Positions 60,375-64,000 of a DNA stretch of 64,000 nucleotides are shown here, piece after piece (positions within the stretch are counted from its first letter, which is position 1; every line of letters starts with the position of its first letter). The translations under genes and the position numbers were made by a program. Under the pieces are notes generated by a model, which had not been told where the DNA came from, ran no database searches, and saw only the letters and a program-made list of their open reading frames with translations. The stretch is from Roseivirga sp. UBA6061 (GTDB lineage: Bacteria > Bacteroidota > Bacteroidia > Cytophagales > Cyclobacteriaceae), in assembly GCA_002427745.1 (NCBI GenBank), contig DIYF01000003.1, positions 1-64,000 on the forward strand, read 5' to 3'.

Positions 60375-60513
60375 TATGGGCTATTCATAAGGTCAGCCAG
60401 CTGCTACCGTTCATGTAAAGTATTGAAAAAAGCCCTATTTGAGCGAATTGATTGACTTTTTGAGTAGAGAAGTAAGTGAATTGTTTTAACTTCGCGATTC
60501 AATTAAACCTCTT

Positions 60514-60981
60514 ATGAGTAAACTAATTATCGGTAGCCACGAAGAATTCGCCCAGCATATTGGTAAGGAATTAGGCGTATCAGATTTTTTGAAGATCGAG
60601 CAGGACAGAATTAATGCTTTTGCTGAAGCTACTATCGACCATCAGTGGATTCATACAGATCCGGAAAGAGCCAAATCTGAAGGCGCTTTCGGCAATACTA
60701 TTGCCCACGGTTATCTCACGCTCTCTCTGCTTCCTTTTCTCTGGGAGCAAATAGCTGATATCCGTAACATCAAAATGATGATCAATTACGGTATTGAAAA
60801 GCTCAAATTCAATCAGCCTGTAATTGTAGATCATGAAGTGCGCCTACGCGTAAAACTCACTTCTCTGGCTGATTTAAGAGGAATTACCAAGTGTCAGCTG
60901 AATGTAAAACTGGAGATCAAAGACAACCCTAAACCCGCTTTTACGGGTGAACTGATCTTCTTGTATCACTTCAACTCTTAG
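60514..60981 (+). CDS. MaoC-family (R)-specific enoyl-CoA hydratase-like protein
   Basis: 155 residues, one hotdog domain. The hydratase 2 motif, FAEATIDHQWIHTDPERAKS (Asp and His catalytic) followed by GNTIAHGYLTLSLLPF, is intact. It hydrates trans-2-enoyl-CoA to (R)-3-hydroxyacyl-CoA; NodN-like members also exist. Its last 11 bases overlap the end of the convergent DUF4442 gene, another hotdog protein. A TAACTTCG (60487-60494) upstream resembles a -7 element, but its -33 partner is too far away. Confidence 0.9.
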   Translation: MSKLIIGSHEEFAQHIGKELGVSDFLKIEQDRINAFAEATIDHQWIHTDPERAKSEGAFGNTIAHGYLTLSLLPFLWEQIADIRNIKMMINYGIEKLKFNQPVIVDHEVRLRVKLTSLADLRGITKCQLNVKLEIKDNPKPAFTGELIFLYHFNS

Positions 60982-61432
60982 GTTCTTTTTTTCGCACATA
61001 TACCGTCTTTTCCAGCTCACAGATGACTTCTCCCTCGGCATTCACAATGTTGAGCGGAAACACGAAATCCTGCTTTCCAAGTTCGGCTACCTGAGCGACA
61101 ATATCATCTATTTGCTCTCTTTTGAGCTCATAGACACAACGTACGGTGCCCTTACCCGGCTTCTTAAAACGAATGGTACTGGCTTTGTCCCAGACAATAT
61201 AATCCCTGCCCAGTATCTGCATAAGCATCAACATATAAAAAGGGTCGCCCATAGAAGCCAGCGAGCCACCAAAATGTGTCCCCACAAAGTTTCGGTTCCA
61301 CCACCTTAGCTTCATTTCAAGTTCTACCCGCAGAAAGTCTTCACTGATCGATTTGAGCCTGATACCCGCCCCCAGATAGGGAGGATAATAACTGATAAGT
61401 TTTAGCTTTTGTCGGGCTGAAAGTTTGAACAT
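60971..61432 (-). CDS. DUF4442 hotdog-fold thioesterase-like protein
   Basis: 153 residues, PaaI/YiiD-like hotdog. KLKLISYYPPYLGAGIRLKS, LRWWNRNFVGTHFGGSLASM and a GRDYIVWDKASTIRFKKPGK stretch are typical of DUF4442. The THFGGSL stretch takes the place of the thioesterase active-site helix (HGG motif). The substrate is unknown. Its stop codon lies inside the 3' end of the MaoC gene. It is divergent from the cyclophilin gene, whose -33 element overlaps this gene's start codon region. Confidence 0.87.
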   Translation of the reverse strand: MFKLSARQKLKLISYYPPYLGAGIRLKSISEDFLRVELEMKLRWWNRNFVGTHFGGSLASMGDPFYMLMLMQILGRDYIVWDKASTIRFKKPGKGTVRCVYELKREQIDDIVAQVAELGKQDFVFPLNIVNAEGEVICELEKTVYVRKKEPKS

Positions 61433-61456
61433 GGAATAGTTAATTACTTACTTTTG
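61424..61456 (+). promoter_or_regulatory. Promoter of the cyclophilin gene
   Basis: TTTG (61424-61427), a 21-base spacer and TACTTTTG (61449-61456) match both consensus elements exactly. The leader would be about 20 bases. The -33 element falls within the first codons of the divergent DUF4442 gene. Confidence 0.6.
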
Positions 61457-61481
61457 AGCTTCAATCTAATTAATAAGATCA

Positions 61482-61913
61482 ATGACAGCAGAAATACATA
61501 CCGAGAAAGGTTTGATGAAAGTGGAGTTTTATGAAAAGGATGCTCCCAACACGGTAAAAAACTTTGTTGACCTTTCTAAAAAAGGATTCTACGATGGTCT
61601 GACCTTCCACCGCGTGATACCTGATTTTGTTATTCAGGGAGGCTGCCCTAACGGTATCGGCAATGGTGGACCTGGCTATAAAATCGATTGTGAGCTGGAT
61701 GGTGACAATCAATATCACGACAGAGGTGTGCTCTCCATGGCACATGCCGGAAGAAACACAGGAGGATCTCAGTTCTTCATCTGTCATAGCCGTACCAACA
61801 CTGCTCACCTCGACAGAAACCACACTTGCTTTGGTAAAGTGACAGAAGGAGTAGAAGTTGTGGACGATATCCGTCAGGGAGACAAAATCGAGAAAATTGT
61901 AATTGTGGATTAA
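61482..61913 (+). CDS. Cyclophilin-type peptidyl-prolyl isomerase
   Basis: 143 residues with no signal peptide, hence cytosolic (PpiB-like). FVDLSKKGFYDGLTFHRVIP has the catalytic Arg, FVIQGGCPNGIGNGGPGY and LSMAHAGRNTGGSQFFICHS carry the substrate groove, and HLDRNHTCFGKVTEGVEVVD ends the fold. It speeds cis-trans isomerisation of prolyl bonds. Single gene with its own promoter and terminator. Confidence 0.95.
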   Translation: MTAEIHTEKGLMKVEFYEKDAPNTVKNFVDLSKKGFYDGLTFHRVIPDFVIQGGCPNGIGNGGPGYKIDCELDGDNQYHDRGVLSMAHAGRNTGGSQFFICHSRTNTAHLDRNHTCFGKVTEGVEVVDDIRQGDKIEKIVIVD

Positions 61914-61938
61914 GACAGCTCATCTGTCCCCATACGAT

Positions 61939-61975
61939 AAAAAGCCGGGCCTCTGCTCCGGCTTTTTATTTTTTC
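61939..61975 (+). terminator. Bidirectional terminator between cyclophilin and arginase-family genes
   Basis: AAAAAGCCGG (61939-61948) and CCGGCTTTTT (61958-61967) form a perfect ten-base stem with a nine-base loop; T-rich sequence follows on the plus strand and the A-run gives Ts on the minus strand. Confidence 0.85.
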
Positions 61976-62025
61976 TGGCTCTCCGAAGATACCTCCAGGT
62001 TTTCAGCCAAAATCAGTTTTGTCTC

Positions 62026-63045
62026 TCACGAAGTAATATTCTTAATAAAATCCGTCACCAGGTAGCTCAGGGCCTTCCCCACTACCTCATCCTGCTGTGG
62101 TGACCCGGGGGCCGCTTCCGGCAAATGCAGATAAGCAGGTTTCAGGGATTTGGCACATTTCCTCACAAAGTGGCGCGCCTGTTCCAGTGAGAATCCACTG
62201 GGAGAAGTACTATTCGAAGGCATCATGCGTATGGCATCCATATCCAGCTCTATGCCACAGGGTACATGATCATCAAAGACATACTCAATGGCAGCCATCA
62301 ACTGCTTATCCAGGTAAGTAATGTCATCCATAAACTGGTACTTCACATTTCTGCTGCTGTCCATGGTAAGCAGCATGTTCTCCGGATTATAGGATTGATG
62401 CAGACCAAAAGCAAAGTACTTATGCAGATAACCTCTTTCCTTGGCATAAGAAAAACCATTACCACTATGCCTGCCTTCAAGTGCCCTGAAGTCCGCATGT
62501 GCATCAAAATTAATAGCGTGGATACCTCGCTTGCGGCCAAGCCCCAGTGCTGTGCCCATAAGCAGAGGGTAGGCATTATTGTGACCACCTCCGATAACGA
62601 TGGGAATCAGGCCTGCAGAGACCACCGCTTCAATAACCGGAGCTACCAGGTCATCGAGTTCAGCACAGAGTATATGTAGCTTCTGGTAGTAATAGGCAGT
62701 TTTGGGGTCCAGCTCTTCTGCTCTCTTTTGCAGCTCAGCGGTGTCCACCTGCCCGAGTACCAATACCTGGTTACCATCAAAAAACCGATTGGACTGAATG
62801 TTTAAAAAGCTCCTTAAAAACACACCCCAGGCAGCTTCTGCTCCGGTTTTCTCCATATTGGCCACCCCTCCTATACTCTCGGGTATGCCCAGGACGGCAA
62901 AGCGCACTCCCCTCTCTCTGTAGCCCTTCAGTGCGTTTAATGTTTCGTTCTTTCTCAGTGTCTTCACACGCTCTCCAACCTTGGTTTCCCCCTTGCGCAC
63001 CAGCACATGCTCTTTTAGGTGGATTTGATGAAAAAACTTAAGCAT
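62026..63045 (-). CDS. Arginase-family ureohydrolase, formimidoylglutamase-like
   Basis: 339 residues. Manganese-binding motifs are present: GGGHNNAYPLL, NFDAHADFR and ELDMDAI. The His and Asp ligands of the first two are intact; the third reads GIELDMDAI where arginases have SFDVDGLDP. The long N-terminal extension (residues 1-70) and GIPESIGGVANMEKTGAEAA match Bacteroidota formimidoylglutamases (HutG), which release formamide from N-formimidoyl-glutamate. No hut genes are in the window, so agmatinase-like activity remains possible. Confidence 0.82.
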   Translation of the reverse strand: MLKFFHQIHLKEHVLVRKGETKVGERVKTLRKNETLNALKGYRERGVRFAVLGIPESIGGVANMEKTGAEAAWGVFLRSFLNIQSNRFFDGNQVLVLGQVDTAELQKRAEELDPKTAYYYQKLHILCAELDDLVAPVIEAVVSAGLIPIVIGGGHNNAYPLLMGTALGLGRKRGIHAINFDAHADFRALEGRHSGNGFSYAKERGYLHKYFAFGLHQSYNPENMLLTMDSSRNVKYQFMDDITYLDKQLMAAIEYVFDDHVPCGIELDMDAIRMMPSNSTSPSGFSLEQARHFVRKCAKSLKPAYLHLPEAAPGSPQQDEVVGKALSYLVTDFIKNITS

Positions 63046-63171
63046 TTGGGGTTTTTGATATTGGATTTCAAAATAGACAAAAAGAGTTTACCATAATCAA
63101 AGAGCAACTTTTTTAAAGATTTAATAATTGATATATTCACCGCCACCACCTTAACCATAGAATACTACTGT

Positions 63172-64000
63172 ATGAGCTACATTCCGGATCCGGTTAAAAT
63201 TTTCGTTGTCGAGGATGATCCTCTTTACATGAAATTGGTAAACTATGTAGCTGAACTCAACCCGGATCACGTAGTAAGAACATTCACTTCCGGCCGGGAG
63301 TGTCTGGAGCACCTTCACGAGAACCCTACTGTTGTAACGCTGGATTATTCCCTGCCTGATATGTCAGGGGAAGAAGTTCTCACAAAAATCAAAGCCTACA
63401 ATCCTGAGATCAATGTGATCATTGTTTCTTCTCAGGAAAACATCAATACGGCTGTTCAATTGCTTAAGGTGGGCGCCTACGATTACATCACCAAAGATGA
63501 TGAAACCCGCGAGCGGCTGCTCAACGCAATCAATAATGCCAAAAGGAACGTAAACCTGAAAAGGCAGATCAGTGAGTTGCGCGAAGAGATTGGCCAGAAG
63601 TACGACTTCCAAAAGAGTATAATCGGTGAGAGCGCTGCCATTCAAAAGGTGTTTAAACTGATGTCTAAAGCCATCAAAACCAATATCACGGTTTCCATTA
63701 CGGGAGAGACGGGTACCGGTAAGGAAGTGGTAGCCAAGGCAGTACACTATAACTCTCCGAAGAAGCAACGCCCCTTTGTGGCGGTCAACATCGCTGCTAT
63801 CCCTGATAGCCTTATTGAAAGTGAGCTGTTTGGTCATGAAAAAGGTGCTTTTACAGGAGCTTTGGCCAGAAGAAAAGGAAAGTTTGAAGAAGCTGATGGC
63901 GGAACCATTTTCCTGGATGAGATTGGTGAGATGGACCTGAACCTGCAGGCCAAACTACTGCGTGTACTGCAGGAACGTGAACTGACACGTGTGGGGGGTA
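63172..64000 (+). CDS. NtrC-type response regulator, receiver plus sigma-54 AAA domain (partial)
   Basis: The frame is open from the ATG at 63172 to the right edge (276 codons). The receiver has Glu14-Asp15, phospho-acceptor Asp58 (VTLDYSLP), Ser86 and Lys108 (DYITKDD). A short coiled linker (residues 120-145) leads to the AAA+ domain: Walker A GETGTGKE (178-185), the sigma-54 contact loop GAFTGA (225-230) and Walker [12 protein letters not shown]. The DNA-binding Fis-type end lies outside. It should activate sigma-54 promoters when phosphorylated; its kinase is not in the window. It is divergent from the arginase-family gene. Confidence 0.93.
   Translation, partial: MSYIPDPVKIFVVEDDPLYMKLVNYVAELNPDHVVRTFTSGRECLEHLHENPTVVTLDYSLPDMSGEEVLTKIKAYNPEINVIIVSSQENINTAVQLLKVGAYDYITKDDETRERLLNAINNAKRNVNLKRQISELREEIGQKYDFQKSIIGESAAIQKVFKLMSKAIKTNITVSITGETGTGKEVVAKAVHYNSPKKQRPFVAVNIAAIPDSLIESELFGHEKGAFTGALARRKGKFEEADGGTIFLDEIGEMDLNLQAKLLRVLQERELTRVGG

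Overview
The window looks like a chromosomal segment of a gliding-type Bacteroidota bacterium, most likely a member of the Cytophagales. The evidence is: type IX secretion (T9SS) signals of both classes (a type A C-terminal domain on a 2796-residue protein and a type B domain on a 366-residue one), a PorP/SprF family protein, a PD40-OmpA protein, a bactofilin, a TonB-dependent receptor, a split transketolase, and several matches to the Bacteroidota promoter pattern TTTG-N18-21-TAnnTTTG. No rRNA, tRNA, CRISPR array, prophage or insertion sequence was recognised. The genus is inference.

Layout. 1-7.3 kb: an AraC-type regulator cut by the left edge, two paralogous outer-membrane barrels, anmK, a NupC-type nucleoside transporter, a bifunctional nuclease and etfA/etfB (minus-strand cluster etfB-etfA-nuclease-nupC). 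7.3-16.2 kb: a small TPR protein, then a giant T9SS cargo built from four ~590-residue cadherin + beta-propeller + cadherin units. 16.6-26.6 kb: a TMTC-like membrane glycosyltransferase with TPRs, cutC, 3-hydroxybutyryl-CoA dehydrogenase, a quinone oxidoreductase-like MDR, dnaB, mpl, an epsilon-type exonuclease and an M48 lipoprotein. 26.7-33.6 kb: FAH hydrolase, M23 peptidase, Bcp peroxidase and split transketolase reading as one series, then a stand-alone receiver protein and a GT39-like transferase.

34.0-40.8 kb holds the most interesting locus: five tightly packed genes for a bactofilin, a 946-residue collagen-like fibre with YadA-head-like repeats and a self-cleaving S74 chaperone, a type B T9SS protein, a PorP/SprF protein and a PD40-OmpA protein. 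It reads as a dedicated surface-fibre assembly and display unit.

40.9-44.7 kb: the oxidative pentose phosphate genes, gnd divergent from zwf-pgl. 44.9-49.8 kb: a tricorn-like S41 protease, then DUF2975, XRE regulator and CPBP protease. 49.9-52.6 kb: a bicarbonate module with SbtA, a 92-residue unknown, a divergent LysR regulator and a CutA/PII-fold protein. 52.8-57.3 kb: an SUMF1-like protein, a YheT hydrolase, and a heme-receptor-like TonB-dependent receptor with a Fur-box-like palindrome in front. 57.5-64 kb: deoxynucleoside kinase, DUF2452, a small membrane protein, dinB, MaoC and DUF4442 hotdog proteins, cyclophilin, formimidoylglutamase-like protein, and the start of an NtrC-type regulator cut by the right edge.

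Two things recur. A palindromic element with an identical 17-bp core sits between two convergent gene pairs. Several genes have a -7 type promoter element only 3-5 bases before the start codon, suggesting leaderless mRNAs. Three genes (nuclease, pgl, dinB) appear to start with TTG.
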